A stretch of 33,508 nucleotides of DNA from Flammeovirgaceae bacterium (GCA_013204595.1 JABMNK010000062.1:1-33508); one strand, 5' to 3'. Numbered from the stretch's first letter, positions 24,530 to 32,790 are shown. Made by a program: numbers and translations. Notes: a model not told the origin generated them from the letters alone.

Positions 24530-25033
24530 ATGAAACACACAACTTTAACCGCTCTATTTCTATCAATCATTTTTATCAGCTGTACGCCATCAGAAAAAAA
24601 AGAAACTAATACCAATGATGCCCAACAAGCTCAAACGGTAACAGAAGTAACCGAAAATGTATCAATTACCATCGAAGGTAACGATATGATGCAATTTAAT
24701 CTCAATAAAATAGAAATATCGGCAGGACAGACAGTAACACTGACCTTGAAGCACGTAGGCCAAATGTCGTCTGTAGCCATGGGGCACAATTGGGTATTAT
24801 TAAAAGCTGGTACTGATAAAGCGGCCTTTGGAATGGCTGCCGTGAGTTCAAAAGATTCTGGATACATTCCGCTTGATATGAAAGAAAGTGTGATTGCGTT
24901 TACGCCTGTCATTGGCGGTGGTGAAAGCGCTACAATCACCTTCGAAGCACCTGCTGCGGGTTATTATGAATTTATTTGTTCCTTTCCAGGACATTACGGA
25001 ATTATGAACGGAAGTTTTGTAGTCCTTCCTTGA
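24530..25033 (+). CDS. Azurin (blue copper protein), lipoprotein form
   Basis: This 167-residue protein begins with a lipoprotein signal (FISC, Cys18), followed by a Thr/Glu/Gln-rich linker (about 20-45) and an azurin domain. All type-1 copper ligands are present: Gly85-His86 (GHNWVL), Cys150, His155 and Met159 (CSFPGHYGIM), with the exact C-x4-H-x3-M spacing of azurin. It moves single electrons between periplasmic cytochromes and oxidases. Pseudomonas azurin has an extra disulfide; here the only cysteines are the lipid-anchor Cys18 and the ligand Cys150, so that bond is absent. It precedes the oligopeptidase gene by 26 bp. The identity is very secure; the partner may be a cytochrome such as the one encoded at 9974-13360, which is inference. 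Confidence 0.95.
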   Translation: MKHTTLTALFLSIIFISCTPSEKKETNTNDAQQAQTVTEVTENVSITIEGNDMMQFNLNKIEISAGQTVTLTLKHVGQMSSVAMGHNWVLLKAGTDKAAFGMAAVSSKDSGYIPLDMKESVIAFTPVIGGGESATITFEAPAAGYYEFICSFPGHYGIMNGSFVVLP

Positions 25034-25059
25034 TAAAAGAAATCATTTAACTTACCATT

Positions 25060-27228
25060 ATGAATAAACTCAGTATTATTTTAAGTACAATAGTGCTGAT
25101 TTCATCAGCATGCAGCATTGATCAAACCGGACAACATATGAAATTAAATGAACCAATGCCTCCTATCGCCCTGAAAAAAGATTCGGTTTTAGAAGCGCAT
25201 GGCAATGTTCGTATCGATCCTTATTTCTGGATGCGCCTGTCTGATGCTCAAAAAACTGCTGCTCAGCTTGACGAGCAGACTCAACAGGTTGTGTCGTACC
25301 TTGATGCTGAAAATACCTATACCGATGACCTAATGAAGCCTTCCGAGAAATTACAAGAAAGTTTGTATAATGAAATGGTTGGGAGAATTAAAAAAGATGA
25401 CAGCTCTATCCCATATTTTAAAAATGGTTATTGGTACTATACCAGATACGAGGGGGAAAAAGAATATCCTATTTATTGCAGAAAAAAAGAATCTCTGGAG
25501 GGGTCTGAGCAAATCATTCTAGATGCAAACATTCGAGCAAAAGGGCATGATTATTATTATGCAAGTGGATTAACGATAAGCAAAGACAATAAGATTCTTG
25601 CGTTCGCAGAAGACACCTTGAGTAGGCGCGTTTATAACTACCTATTCATTGATTTGGAAACGAATGAATTCCTCACAGATGTAATTATAAATGCTGAACC
25701 GGGAGCGGCTTGGGCCAATGACAACCGCACCTTCTACTACACATCCAAAAACAGTATTACCTTGCTGTCTGAAAGTATCAACCGGCATCAACTGGGACTT
25801 TCGCAAGAAAATGACGAACTGATGTATCATGAAAAAGATCCCTCATTTTATATAGGGGTTACAAAATCTAAATCAGATGACTATCTCATTATTTATTGTA
25901 GCAGCACCCTTGTAACAGATTACTTTATATTATCATCAGATGATCCAAAAGGAACATTCAATCAGTTTACCCCACGGATTGGACCTCATGAATATGCTAT
26001 CGAACATTATCAAAACAAATTCTATATCCTCACAAATTGGGATGCTCCAAATTTCCGACTCATGGAAACTAGTGAGGTGCGAACAGCAAAAGAACACTGG
26101 AAGGAAATCATTCCAAACTCAAGAGAAACCCTATTAACGGATCTTGATGTATTCAAAAATCATCTCGTCATTTCAGAAAGAACCAATGCACTTACCTATC
26201 TCAATATCTTTAATCAAAAAACAGGAAATCAGCATTACATCCAATTTGAAGAACCGGCTTATGTGGTAAGAGCTGGATTCAATACCGAGTTCAATACTGA
26301 AAAATTTCGCTTTGAATACTCGTCCCTTACAACCCCAAGGACGACTTATGAATATGATTTGGATAAGCAAGTTAAATCCATTCTAAAGCAAGAAGAAATC
26401 ATTGGCGGTCATGACCCGAAAGATTACATCACAGAGCGATTGTTTGCGGAAGGTGAAGACGGAACCATGATTCCTCTCTCATTAGTCTATAAAAAAGAGC
26501 TAATTAAAAATCAAAACACCCCCCTACTATTGGTCGGTTATGGCTCTTATGGTAGTTCATCTGATCCCTACTTTAGTGCTACGAGATTAAGCCTATTGAA
26601 CAGGGGATTTATTGTTGCCATTGCGCATGTTCGAGGAGGACAAGAAATGGGACGACAATGGTACGAAGATGGCAAGATGTTTAAAAAGAAAAATACGTTC
26701 AAAGACTTCATTTCTTGTGCTCAATATTTATCTAATATCGCATATACCTCACCAAAGCATTTATATGCCCAAGGAGGAAGCGCTGGCGGCTTACTAATGG
26801 GCGCCATTGCAAACATGTCCCCCGAAAGTTTCAATGGAATAGTTGCTGCAGTGCCGTTTGTCGATGTAATATCCACCATGATGGATGAATCTATCCCCTT
26901 AACAACAGGTGAGTTTGATGAGTGGGGTAATCCAAAACAATTGGAATCCTATGAATACATGCTCTCCTATTCTCCTTATGACCAAGTTAAGGCGAAGAAC
27001 TATCCAAATATGTTGGTAACAACAGGTTATTTTGACTCGCAAGTTCAATACTGGGAGCCAGCCAAGTGGGTTGCCAAACTTCGTGACCTTAAAACAGATG
27101 ATAATATGCTCTTGCTTCACACCAATATGTCGGCTGGACATGGAGGGTCCTCTGGCCGGTATCAGCGCTTAAAGGATACCGCCTTACAATATGCATTTTT
27201 CCTGTCTCTTGAAGGAATAAATAAGTAA
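25060..27228 (+). CDS. ptrB: Exported S9A serine peptidase, oligopeptidase B type
   Basis: This 722-residue protein has an N-terminal signal with a cysteine at 18 (SSACS), consistent with a lipoprotein, then a propeller domain (about 100-430) and an alpha/beta-hydrolase domain. The catalytic triad is Ser574 (GGSAGG), Asp659 (YFDSQV) and His694 (SAGHGG). VRGGQEMGRQWYEDGKMFKK and ITTGYFDSQV-like segments match oligopeptidase B closely. Oligopeptidase B cuts short peptides after Arg or Lys and is usually cytoplasmic; the export signal here points to periplasmic peptide breakdown for nutrition, as seen in other Bacteroidota S9 enzymes. It is 26 bp downstream of azurin and may be cotranscribed. 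Confidence 0.92.
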   Translation: MNKLSIILSTIVLISSACSIDQTGQHMKLNEPMPPIALKKDSVLEAHGNVRIDPYFWMRLSDAQKTAAQLDEQTQQVVSYLDAENTYTDDLMKPSEKLQESLYNEMVGRIKKDDSSIPYFKNGYWYYTRYEGEKEYPIYCRKKESLEGSEQIILDANIRAKGHDYYYASGLTISKDNKILAFAEDTLSRRVYNYLFIDLETNEFLTDVIINAEPGAAWANDNRTFYYTSKNSITLLSESINRHQLGLSQENDELMYHEKDPSFYIGVTKSKSDDYLIIYCSSTLVTDYFILSSDDPKGTFNQFTPRIGPHEYAIEHYQNKFYILTNWDAPNFRLMETSEVRTAKEHWKEIIPNSRETLLTDLDVFKNHLVISERTNALTYLNIFNQKTGNQHYIQFEEPAYVVRAGFNTEFNTEKFRFEYSSLTTPRTTYEYDLDKQVKSILKQEEIIGGHDPKDYITERLFAEGEDGTMIPLSLVYKKELIKNQNTPLLLVGYGSYGSSSDPYFSATRLSLLNRGFIVAIAHVRGGQEMGRQWYEDGKMFKKKNTFKDFISCAQYLSNIAYTSPKHLYAQGGSAGGLLMGAIANMSPESFNGIVAAVPFVDVISTMMDESIPLTTGEFDEWGNPKQLESYEYMLSYSPYDQVKAKNYPNMLVTTGYFDSQVQYWEPAKWVAKLRDLKTDDNMLLLHTNMSAGHGGSSGRYQRLKDTALQYAFFLSLEGINK

Positions 27229-27289
27229 TGACGTAGCTTTTCTTGTTTTTTGACTAATCAAAAATACCAAATAACAAAGCAATTAATTG

Positions 27290-27637
27290 ATGCCTAAGTA
27301 CCTCACATTTCTTTTATTACTCTTCCTACTAGCCCGTTGTAATGATGTGCCCATCATAGATGGATTTCAGAAAGATATGTGGGCGAATGACCTCAAAGAA
27401 TGCCGAAATTACCGGGAATCAAAAGGGGCTAAACTATTAATTGATCAGAAAAATAATATACTCGGAATAAGTCAAAATGAGCTAATGCAACTCTTAGGTA
27501 AGCCTGATCGACAACAGCTAGCCAAGAGAAATCAGAAATTCTTTTATTATCAACTAAACTGCCAAAACAGCCAAGAACTAAGCATACGATTTAATGCTGT
27601 TGGTCATGCGAAAGAGATGATGTTAATCACGAAATGA
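27290..27637 (+). CDS. Small exported or lipid-anchored protein of unknown function
   Basis: I do not recognise this 115-residue protein. Its N-terminus is a strongly hydrophobic leader (about 3-15) ending in ARCND, where Arg before the Cys is atypical for a lipobox. The body is basic, with paired cysteines and a segment GISQNELMQLLGKPDRQQL that resembles the helix-then-'LLGKPD' turn of BamE/SmpA-like folds, followed by beta-rich sequence FFYYQLNCQNSQELSIRFN. That similarity is only by eye. The ATG at 27290 is preferred over the TTG just before it. Its stop touches the stop of the convergent next gene with no base between. Confidence 0.6.
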   Translation: MPKYLTFLLLLFLLARCNDVPIIDGFQKDMWANDLKECRNYRESKGAKLLIDQKNNILGISQNELMQLLGKPDRQQLAKRNQKFFYYQLNCQNSQELSIRFNAVGHAKEMMLITK

Positions 27638-28228
27638 TTATTTTCTCTTACCATCACGGGCCTTCATCTCCTCAATCGTATTAACTGCTGTCTGCAATTC
27701 TCTTTTAAGTTTAATTTGCACTAATCGAAGTTGGTCCTTTTTATTCCACAACTCCACTTCCAGTAATTTAGATTCCTTTGTGATATAACGAAGTGAAGAA
27801 TTGATCTTATAATACAGCCCCATCAATACCACACTAGCTATCAACAATGCGATGATGATGGTCCAAACCAGCAGATGGTAAGTACCTTTAGATAAAACCA
27901 TCCCAAAAAAAAGGACAGAATTACGTTCAATATCAACTTCACTTAATTCATCGAGCATCTTTTGCTGGATTTTTTCCATCTCGTTAATTTTCACCGATAG
28001 TACCTTAACTTCCTGGCGTGTGGCATTCAACGAGACCTTATTTGTTTGAACGCTATCTTGTACAATTGACCAAAATTCATTGAGCTCTTCGATCTTCAGC
28101 ATTTTAAACTCCTTCCAGTGTGACGCTTTGCTAACGAAATTATCAAATTGGGTATCAAGATCTTGTCCTTGAACAGAGAAGCCCATGACAACAATGGTGC
28201 ATATTATCAGATATTTCTTTTTATTCAT
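27638..28228 (-). CDS. Exported coiled-coil membrane protein, Bacteroidota-specific family
   Basis: This 196-residue protein has a signal peptide (about 1-21, ending VQGQ), an extracytoplasmic helical part with a coiled coil (about 55-98), a single membrane helix (about 118-138) and a second, charged coiled coil at the cytoplasmic side (about 148-190). Proteins of this shape in Bacteroidota are sometimes labelled 'tRNA (guanine-N1)-methyltransferase', which the sequence does not support: no methyltransferase motif is visible. The function is unknown; a structural or scaffold role across the inner membrane is possible. A CAAAGGTA (minus TACCTTTG) element at 28322-28329 may be its promoter, giving a leader of about 90 nt. 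Confidence 0.65.
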   Translation of the reverse strand: MNKKKYLIICTIVVMGFSVQGQDLDTQFDNFVSKASHWKEFKMLKIEELNEFWSIVQDSVQTNKVSLNATRQEVKVLSVKINEMEKIQQKMLDELSEVDIERNSVLFFGMVLSKGTYHLLVWTIIIALLIASVVLMGLYYKINSSLRYITKESKLLEVELWNKKDQLRLVQIKLKRELQTAVNTIEEMKARDGKRK

Positions 28229-28318
28229 TTATAATGATTATTTATGTTTCAGGGGCCTAACTGCTCTGAATATGTTGCTCAACGATGAAAGCAAGGCTTA
28301 GCCAATGGTGATTTTAGC

Positions 28319-28336
28319 TTACAAAGGTACTTGTAA
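28319..28336 (-). promoter_or_regulatory. Possible promoter with inverted repeat
   Basis: TTACAA (28319-28324) and TTGTAA (28331-28336) flank a 6-bp centre, AGGTAC. On the minus strand TACCTTTG (28329-28322) matches the -7 consensus and overlaps the repeat. The nearest TTG upstream is too far for a good -33 element. Confidence 0.3.
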
Positions 28337-28419
28337 AAAAAGGATTTTGACTCCTCAATTAATTTATAATCTATCAGTCTTATCAAACAGAATCACAAAA
28401 ACGTCACTACCGGCAACAA

Positions 28420-29655
28420 TTACTCAAATCTTAAAGATTCAATAGGATCCATTTTAGAGGCCTTGTGCGCAGGTAAATACCCTGAGAGTAACCCGACAAT
28501 CATGCCAATCATCACTCCAAAGCCGACCCATATCCATGGGACTATAAAGGTATTTGCGCCCATAACCTGAGCGATCACATTACCTATTGTTATACCCAAA
28601 ATAATCCCCCCAAATCCACCCATCTGACAAATTACTAGTGCCTCAATCAAAAATTGTTGTCTTATTTTTAATGGCGTAGCTCCCATTGCCTTTCGTATAC
28701 CTATTTCACGTGTCCGTTCAGTAACAGATACCAACATAATATTCATCAGGCCAATTGAAGCTCCCAATAAAGTAATGAATCCAATGGTAAATCCACCAAC
28801 TTTTAAATAACCTGAGATTTCATCCAATCGCTCTCCTATCGACTTATTAGCTGTTATTTCAAAAGAATTTTCATCAATTGGCCTTTCCCCACGAATGGCA
28901 CGCATAAGACCGGTGGCCACACCAATTGATTGATCCATTTCAATGGAGTTGTTCATTGCAACAGTTGCTTGAAAAGACATATTTCGATCAGAGCCAACCA
29001 CCCTGGCTGTATTGAGAGGTATAATGATTCTTCTATCCAAATTACCCCTACCTCCAGATCCACCTTGAGATTTCAGCGTGCCAATTACCCGACAATTAGC
29101 GCCTAAAAAACTGATTTTTTTCCCAATGGGATTTTCCCCTTTATCAAAGAGTGTTTCTGTTAATTCATGAGCGATTATAGCCACATTGGAGCCGTTTTGA
29201 ATTTCAGAAGCTGAGAAATTTCGTCCTGTCGCAATTTCATAACTATCTATGGCCAAAAAATTTTCATCTACTCCACGAACCATCACATTAGGATTTGTAA
29301 CTTTTGAGCCTTGCTTTACTTCTGAATTATAACTCGCAACACCATTTAAACTGACCAATCCATAACCTTGAAATAATTCTTTAAACTTTTGTAATTCTTC
29401 ATACTTCACTTTTGGGTGCGACTTGGCCTTCTTACCACCTACGGAACCTCTCGATCTAACATTCCCAATGGTGTAGGTCTTTGAGCCTAGATTTGAGAAA
29501 CTTTCCTCCACTGAAGTTTGAATAGCGTCTATTGCCGTTAAAATACCGACCAGTGAAGTAATCCCAATGGCAATGATAGCCGCAGTAAGAATGGTCCGAA
29601 GTTTATTCGCTTTGATTGACTTAATTCCTTCACCAACGTTTTCTATAAAATTCAT
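28420..29655 (-). CDS. ABC transporter permease, MacB/FtsX type
   Basis: This 411-residue protein has the MacB layout: a first membrane helix (about 20-42), a periplasmic MacB-type core domain (about 45-280) and three C-terminal helices in an FtsX domain (about 285-405). The ending EIGIRKAMGATPLKIRQQFLIEA followed by PAHKASKMDPIESLR is characteristic. Such permeases work with a LolD/MacB-type ATPase in lipoprotein, peptide or antibiotic export by mechanical coupling. No ATPase, adaptor or outer-membrane partner is adjacent, so its partner must be encoded elsewhere. A Gly-rich loop (GGSGGRGN) is in the core. Substrate is unknown. A TACATTTG element lies 5 bp before the ATG but lacks a clear -33 partner. 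Confidence 0.88.
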   Translation of the reverse strand: MNFIENVGEGIKSIKANKLRTILTAAIIAIGITSLVGILTAIDAIQTSVEESFSNLGSKTYTIGNVRSRGSVGGKKAKSHPKVKYEELQKFKELFQGYGLVSLNGVASYNSEVKQGSKVTNPNVMVRGVDENFLAIDSYEIATGRNFSASEIQNGSNVAIIAHELTETLFDKGENPIGKKISFLGANCRVIGTLKSQGGSGGRGNLDRRIIIPLNTARVVGSDRNMSFQATVAMNNSIEMDQSIGVATGLMRAIRGERPIDENSFEITANKSIGERLDEISGYLKVGGFTIGFITLLGASIGLMNIMLVSVTERTREIGIRKAMGATPLKIRQQFLIEALVICQMGGFGGIILGITIGNVIAQVMGANTFIVPWIWVGFGVMIGMIVGLLSGYLPAHKASKMDPIESLRFE

Positions 29656-29755
29656 ATAATCAAATGTAAAGTGATTTTCTTAAGTAATTTTCTAGTTACC
29701 ATATCTTTAATACGGAAATAATCATATTTGCGTTGACTAATTCGATTTATCTTTT

Positions 29756-31018
29756 GTGAAAAAAACATTTCTCCTATTATTTCTAGGTTTTTTGTTGACA
29801 TTGAGCAGCAAAGGGGCCTATATATTGATCCCAATGGATCTTTCGCAGTCCAACCACTTAAAGGCCTATGGAATAACCTATTGGGCGTTAACCAAAGAAA
29901 TTACAGTCGATTGGTTGCTAAATTATAGAGGTGGGAGTTTTATGCTACCACACGATCAAGTGATTCAAAATGAATGCATCATTCGCAATGTAAGTTTCGA
30001 CGTCATATCGGATGCACAAGCCAATCAGCTATTGAATGACATCGCTTCGCCCTCATCCAATATGGATGTAATGAAACTTGAAAAATATCCAAAAATCGCC
30101 GTTTATTCCCCCAAAAGCAAACAACCGTGGGACGATGCAGTAACCATGGTACTCACTTATGCCGAAATTCCATATGATGTAATTTTTGATGATGAAATTA
30201 TGTATAACGAACTAGTCAGATATGATTGGTTGCACCTTCATCATGAAGATTTCACTGGTCAATACGGTAAATTTTATAAGAATTACAGATACATGCCTTG
30301 GTATCAAGAACAACAACGAGAATTTGAAGCCAGTGCCAAAAAGCATGGATTTAGTAAGGTATCTTTACTGAAGTTATCCATTACAAAGCGCATAAAATCA
30401 TACGTCGCTAGTGGTGGATTTTTATTTGCTATGTGCTCAGCAACAGATACTTACGATATCGCCTTAGCCTCAGAAGGTGTGGACATATGTGAGATAATGT
30501 TTGATGGAGATCCGATGGATCCATCGGCTCAATCAAAATTAGATTTTGAACGAACCTTCGCTTTTAAAGATTTTCAGCTGCAGCGCAATCCCTATGAATA
30601 TGAATATTCAAACATTGATAACCAACCAGAATCGAGAGGATTGAATGAGAAAAATGATTATTTTACGCTATTTCAATTTTCCGCAAAATGGGATCCTGTC
30701 CCTACAATGCTCACGCAAAATCACGAAAAAATCATACATGGCTTCATGGGCCAAACAACAGGTTTTAAGAAAGATCTCATCAAGAGAGATGTCTTGATAT
30801 TGGGAGAAACAAAGGAAATAAATGAAGCAAGATACATTCACGGGGTCATTGAAAAAGGATTTTTCACCTTCTTTGGAGGGCATGATCCAGAAGATTACCA
30901 GCATTACGTAAACGAGGAGCCAACAGACCTGAATTTACACCCAAATTCACCTGGCTATCGACTGATATTGAACAATATATTGTTTCCCGCTGCTAAGAAA
31001 AAGAAGCAAAAAACATAG
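29756..31018 (+). CDS. Exported protein of the Bacteroidota 'asparagine synthetase B-like' family
   Basis: This 420-residue protein has a GTG start, a signal peptide (about 1-20, ending SSKG) and a mature start AYILIPMDLSQSNHLKAYGI that typifies a Bacteroidota family often labelled asparagine synthetase B. No glutaminase nucleophile Cys, no PP-loop (SGGxDS) and no AsnB domain are visible, so that name is almost certainly a transferred error. Conserved-looking parts are LNYRGGSFMLPHD, HLHHEDFTGQYGKFY (His/Asp-rich, possibly metal-binding) and FFGGHDPEDYQH. The C-terminal KYPKIAVYSPKSKQPWDDAVTMVL onwards resembles glutamine-amidotransferase-like folds used to bind glycans or peptides. Function unknown; probably periplasmic. 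It is divergent from the permease with a 100-bp gap. Confidence 0.8.
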   Translation: MKKTFLLLFLGFLLTLSSKGAYILIPMDLSQSNHLKAYGITYWALTKEITVDWLLNYRGGSFMLPHDQVIQNECIIRNVSFDVISDAQANQLLNDIASPSSNMDVMKLEKYPKIAVYSPKSKQPWDDAVTMVLTYAEIPYDVIFDDEIMYNELVRYDWLHLHHEDFTGQYGKFYKNYRYMPWYQEQQREFEASAKKHGFSKVSLLKLSITKRIKSYVASGGFLFAMCSATDTYDIALASEGVDICEIMFDGDPMDPSAQSKLDFERTFAFKDFQLQRNPYEYEYSNIDNQPESRGLNEKNDYFTLFQFSAKWDPVPTMLTQNHEKIIHGFMGQTTGFKKDLIKRDVLILGETKEINEARYIHGVIEKGFFTFFGGHDPEDYQHYVNEEPTDLNLHPNSPGYRLILNNILFPAAKKKKQKT

Positions 31019-31021
31019 TCA

Positions 31022-31049
31022 GGTGGCTCTTATTGAAAAAGAGGTCGCC
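31022..31049. terminator. Hairpin between convergent genes
   Basis: GGTGGCTCTT (31022-31031) and AAGAGGTCGCC (31039-31049) pair over about 10 bp with one bulged G and two G-U pairs, enclosing a 7-nt loop. It lies between the AsnB-like gene and the convergent miaE, where a shared terminator is expected. U-tracts are weak. Confidence 0.4.
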
Positions 31050-31100
31050 CATTTAATGTCCAATAGACTTTGAGTACACTAAAAAGGAACAGTAAAAGAA

Positions 31101-31694
31101 TTAATGAAACCTATCTGCGCGAACCTCAAGCGTTTTCATAATTATTGCCTCTGCAGCTAAAAACTCTTTCCAACGAGCCTCTACTTCGATCGAACGCCTA
31201 TAAATTTTTGCTAGGTCAATGAAATTCCTATAATGTCCTGCCTCCGAAATCATCAACTCATGATAAAATTCTTTAAGAGCTGGATCAGTTAATTTTTTTG
31301 ATAGCAGTTTAAATCTTTCTGAGCTTCTAGCCTCAATTAATGCATTCAATAATAATTTTTCTACAAGCTGATGTTCCCTACTACCACCTTTTACGAGTAT
31401 TTCAGATAACCTGGCGACATATTCATCTTTGCGCGGAGGGCCTAAGGAAAATCCACGATGTTTCAACAATGCCAGTACCCGTTCAAAGTGAGACCATTCC
31501 TCGGCCACAACAGGTGCTAGTCTTTCAACCAACGCTGATTTTTCTGGATATTGAATGATCAATGAGATACAAGAAGAAGCTGCCTTTTGCTCACAATAGG
31601 CATGATCAATTAAAATATCCTCAATTTTCTTTTCAGCGATGCTAACCCATCGAGGATCAGAAGGTAACTCCAATCGTAAAGTTGTCTTTTCCAT
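31101..31694 (-). CDS. miaE: tRNA-(ms2io6A)-hydroxylase MiaE
   Basis: This 197-residue diiron protein hydroxylates the isopentenyl side chain of 2-methylthio-N6-isopentenyladenosine at position 37 of tRNAs that read UNN codons. The four-helix-bundle iron ligands are visible: Glu35 (HAYCEQKAA), Glu66 and His69 (EEWSHFERV), Glu121 (ALIEARSSERF), Glu151 and His154 (SEAGHYRNF). The family pattern EEWSHFERVLALLKHRGF is well kept. It is a full-length match. It depends on MiaA and MiaB products, which are not in this window. The gene stands alone on the minus strand. Identity is firm. Confidence 0.95.
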   Translation of the reverse strand: MEKTTLRLELPSDPRWVSIAEKKIEDILIDHAYCEQKAASSCISLIIQYPEKSALVERLAPVVAEEWSHFERVLALLKHRGFSLGPPRKDEYVARLSEILVKGGSREHQLVEKLLLNALIEARSSERFKLLSKKLTDPALKEFYHELMISEAGHYRNFIDLAKIYRRSIEVEARWKEFLAAEAIIMKTLEVRADRFH

Positions 31695-31760
31695 TTATAA
31701 TAAAATAGGCAAATTTTAATAAATATGATAAATAAAAACAGAAAAAACTATCGTTTGCGT

Positions 31761-31907
31761 CTAAATGGCGATCATTACCAGAGGGGTAATCAGGAATTCT
31801 GGCTCAAATCCTGCGGTAGCAATATCTTCCAAAGCTAATGATCTCAGAGAAATTTGGAACGACTCAGTCAGCAGTTCATTAGATAAAGAAGGGACTCATC
31901 TGACATA
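31761..31907 (-). pseudogene. Short coding-like remnant or frameshifted micro-gene
   Basis: Between miaE and the DUF2834 gene, the minus strand has a 44-codon open frame (31895-31761) ending in TAG with no standard start. It contains ISLRSLALEDIATAGFEPEF and then a hydrophobic tail (LITPLVMIAI). A different frame just upstream starts with ATG at 31907 and reads MSDESLLYLMNC before stopping, so one frameshift would join the two into a protein of about 50 residues. The composition looks coding-like, with an amphipathic helical part. I do not recognise the family. It could also be chance in AT-moderate DNA. Hairpins ATTACC/GGTAAT (31774-31790) lie within its 3' part. Confidence 0.3.
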
Positions 31908-31950
31908 AGGGGAATCCGAAGCCTAATTGATATGGCTCTCACTTTATTCC

Positions 31951-32256
31951 TTACTGATCATAATGATCGTATAAATACCAAGGTAGGGCTAGGGAAAAAC
32001 CAACTAAAAAAAGACAAATAAAGTATTTTATAAATTGAGAAAGCTTTATTTGCTTTTGCACCCTTTGATAAATCAAAAAAACCAAAAATGACAGAGCAGA
32101 CACGCTTAAATCCATAGCCAACATTAAAGCTGAATGGGAACCAAATGCCTCTGTCCAAAATTGGTCCATTGATCCATTTCCTTGTATAAACAATAGTAAT
32201 TGATAATACGGCAATGCAATTCCTAGTAGGCACAGCATTAAAAACACTTTTTTCAT
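31951..32256 (-). CDS. DUF2834 family small membrane protein
   Basis: This 101-residue protein has three hydrophobic segments (about 3-24, 43-66, 75-95). The pattern is MKKVFLMLCLLGIALPYYQ at the start, then WTEAFGSHSALMLAMDLSVSALSFLVFL and a C-terminal LVGFSLALPWYLYDH. These match the DUF2834 family, whose members have no assigned reaction. It is an inner-membrane protein with conserved aromatic and Pro-Tyr residues near the faces. It lies between miaE and the DoxX-like pair on the same strand with gaps of about 180-250 bp, so it may be transcribed alone. Confidence 0.75.
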   Translation of the reverse strand: MKKVFLMLCLLGIALPYYQLLLFIQGNGSMDQFWTEAFGSHSALMLAMDLSVSALSFLVFLIYQRVQKQIKLSQFIKYFICLFLVGFSLALPWYLYDHYDQ

Positions 32257-32437
32257 AGCTCTGTTGTTATCTCTTATTGATGTAAAGTAGAAAAATATTC
32301 AGGACTATGAAAATCGCTTTTGCTTCTCGGTTTATATTTCGCAATGAAACGTAATGTTGGATGCTTAATTTAAAAAATTCAAAAAGTGATGTGATCCCTA
32401 AACAGAAAAGATCATCGACATTTTCTTTTCTAAACGC

Positions 32438-32788
32438 TTAAAAATCACTCAATCCAGTAAAATAAAAGATGTATAAATTGAGCAACATATAAAAAAATGA
32501 AGGGAAGGTAAGCGCCAAGCCATCTCTCATTTTGAGCCTTACACCAAAGCCCAAAACCATCAAAAGGAATAATCCCAAAGAGGACAAAATCAATAAAGTG
32601 GGTACCCATAATCCGAAAATAAGTCCTATGCCTCCGCCTATTTCCAAACATCCAGTAAGACAGCCGAATTTTTCCAATCCAAACCTCTTAAATTCCACTT
32701 TCATTTTTTTTGAAAAAAAATAAGCAGACCCATAGATAAGGAATGATATCGCAGAAAACACGATAAGTATATTGTGAAAAATGATCAA
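32438..32788 (-). CDS. DoxX-like membrane protein (second of a tandem pair)
   Basis: This protein of about 116 residues has four hydrophobic helices in DoxX/SURF4-like order. FKRFGLEKFGCLTGCLEIGGGIGLIFGLWVPTL and the ending FPSFFYMLLNLYIFYF are typical. I take the TTG at 32786-32788 as the start: it lies 2 nt after the stop of the upstream paralogue and puts helix 1 at the N-terminus. An in-frame ATG at 32869 would add 27 residues that only read through the neighbouring gene in another frame and look non-native. The function is unknown; DoxX-like proteins occur in redox and sulfur stress contexts. It is clearly related to the gene upstream. Confidence 0.75.
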   Translation of the reverse strand: MIIFHNILIVFSAISFLIYGSAYFFSKKMKVEFKRFGLEKFGCLTGCLEIGGGIGLIFGLWVPTLLILSSLGLFLLMVLGFGVRLKMRDGLALTFPSFFYMLLNLYIFYFTGLSDF

Positions 32789-32790
32789 AA

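Noticed and set aside
27246-27264. TTTTTGA-CTAA-TCAAAAA hairpin after the oligopeptidase gene
   Set aside because: The stem is almost all A-T and would be too weak for a terminator; likely chance in AT-rich DNA.
29756-31018. Asparagine synthetase B as a true function
   Set aside because: No catalytic Cys at the N-terminus, no PP-loop, and a signal peptide is present.
31756-31820. tRNA-like segment with GGCTCAAATCC, similar to a T-arm
   Set aside because: The T-stem has two mismatches of five, no acceptor stem pairs across the segment, and the D-arm is absent. The GFEP-like reading on the other strand alone is not evidence of a tRNA.
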